23,430 bases of DNA, from positions 1 through 23,430 of the forward strand of contig JBLINY010000072.1 in NCBI GenBank assembly GCA_047638695.1, written 5' to 3'. The notes under the pieces are model-generated. The model was not told the DNA's origin. It saw only the letters and a list, made by a program, of their open reading frames with translations, and searched no databases. This DNA is from JAHECQ01 sp047638695 (GTDB lineage Bacteria; Actinomycetota; Acidimicrobiia; Acidimicrobiales; SZUA-35). Position numbers and translations under genes: made by a program. This document shows positions 23,145 through 23,430 of this stretch, piece by piece; position 1 is the stretch's first letter, and every line of letters starts with the position of its first letter.

Positions 23145-23361
23145 AGCAACACGCTATTCGCCGCGCCCCCACGCAAGCCAGGCGGCCGAGCAACACCGGG
23201 AGAACTGGCCGCTAGGCACGACTTATCTGGAACATCCGCCGACACCTCGTCTTCCGATATTCCTGAAACTCTTTCTTCAGTCCATGTGGAAATCAGCCGT
23301 AAAACTTAGCCTCGATCCACCGTTTGAGTATTGGCTGGTGAGGGGCGCGTCCACCAAAAAG
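23145..23361. other. Upstream region with no gene, richer in A+T than its surroundings
   Basis: This stretch must hold the promoter of the alcohol dehydrogenase (leftward) and probably that of a gene starting just beyond the window (rightward). It is visibly richer in A and T from about 23220 to 23360 than the genes around it. I see no recognisable coding sequence. It may be the flank or end of a mobile element, but no terminal inverted repeat can be confirmed from one side. Confidence 0.4.
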
Positions 23362-23421
23362 GCCTCCTGAGCTGGGAATCTGTTGATGTCTTACGTCAAC
23401 AAGCCCACAACCACAGGAGGC
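23362..23421 (+). promoter_or_regulatory. Segmented hairpin that sequesters a strong ribosome binding site (or a minus-strand terminator)
   Basis: Three nested stems are visible: GCCTCCTG (23362-23369) with CAGGAGGC (23414-23421), TGGG (23373-23376) with CCCA (23404-23407), and TGTTGATG (23381-23388) with CGTCAACA (23394-23401, one G-U pair), closed by a 5-base loop. The outer right arm contains AGGAGG (23415-23420), a consensus Shine-Dalgarno sequence ten bases before the window end. Read as plus-strand RNA, the fold would therefore hide the start of the next gene. On the minus strand the same structure is followed by CCTTTTT (from 23361 leftward), which would make it an intrinsic terminator for a gene entering from the right. 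The sequence shows both readings. Confidence 0.65.
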
Positions 23422-23430
23422 ACTTTCTGT

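Noticed and set aside
23362..23421. IS110-type bridge RNA at the right edge
   Set aside because: The fold has only small internal loops and no sign of paired target/donor guide loops; the transposase would be outside the window, so there is no support.
1..23430. tRNA, rRNA, CRISPR array, prophage or restriction/defence system
   Set aside because: I saw no cloverleaf, spaced short repeats or defence-family domains; the gene content is metabolic, repair and surface related.

Overview
The window looks like a chromosomal segment of a high-GC actinobacterium, possibly an Acidimicrobiia-type lineage. The grounds are a coenzyme-F420-type (LLM) oxidoreductase, a stand-alone LigC ligase paired with a Prim-PolC-type polymerase, an actinobacterial acyl-CoA carboxylase beta subunit, frequent GTG starts and tightly packed genes with ATGA/GTGA overlaps. 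The lineage is inference; no rRNA or marker gene is present. I see no tRNA, rRNA, CRISPR array or complete transposase.

Left part (1-9769). A propionyl/acetyl-CoA carboxylase beta subunit (minus strand) ends in a 91-bp-period repeat with a palindromic core. Divergent from it is a four-gene plus-strand run with overlapping or nearly abutting ends: LOG-family phosphoribohydrolase, NimA/PPOX-like flavin-binding protein, LigC-type DNA ligase and a Prim-PolC/LigD-Pol-type polymerase. Facing this run on the minus strand are a Pol I-like 5'-3' exonuclease (flap endonuclease) and a GNAT acetyltransferase. Gap filling, ligation and flap removal, which Pol I plus a ligase normally provide, are thus encoded within 3.5 kb as separate proteins. 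Next come a ZnT9-like cation efflux protein, an amidase that shares its stop-codon bases with it, and a divergent short-chain dehydrogenase.

Middle (9770-14929). A minus-strand run encodes an F420-type LLM oxidoreductase, a BadH-like dehydrogenase and an ABC exporter half-transporter. These suggest oxidation of acyl-CoA, alicyclic or xenobiotic substrates plus export. Upstream lies a decayed gene of the HAD-hydrolase/glycan type (COG5610-like). Its recognisable motifs lie in family order but in alternating reading frames, with an apparent internal deletion.

Right part (14930-23430). A membrane-anchored TadG-like surface protein has lost its C-terminal 60 residues or so to an apparent single-base loss in a C/G run; the lost segment is still readable in another frame. 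It lies behind a CaiC-like acyl-CoA ligase. Divergent from the ligase, across a 13-bp tandem repeat, is a plus-strand group: an alkaline-phosphatase-superfamily protein with degenerate metal motifs, an ExoA-like family 2 glycosyltransferase and an aminoglycoside/CHK-type kinase-like phosphotransferase. A zinc alcohol dehydrogenase follows on the minus strand. The window ends in a long segmented hairpin that buries a strong Shine-Dalgarno sequence just upstream of what is probably a gene beginning beyond the edge. The same hairpin read on the minus strand is followed by TTTTT and would serve as a terminator.
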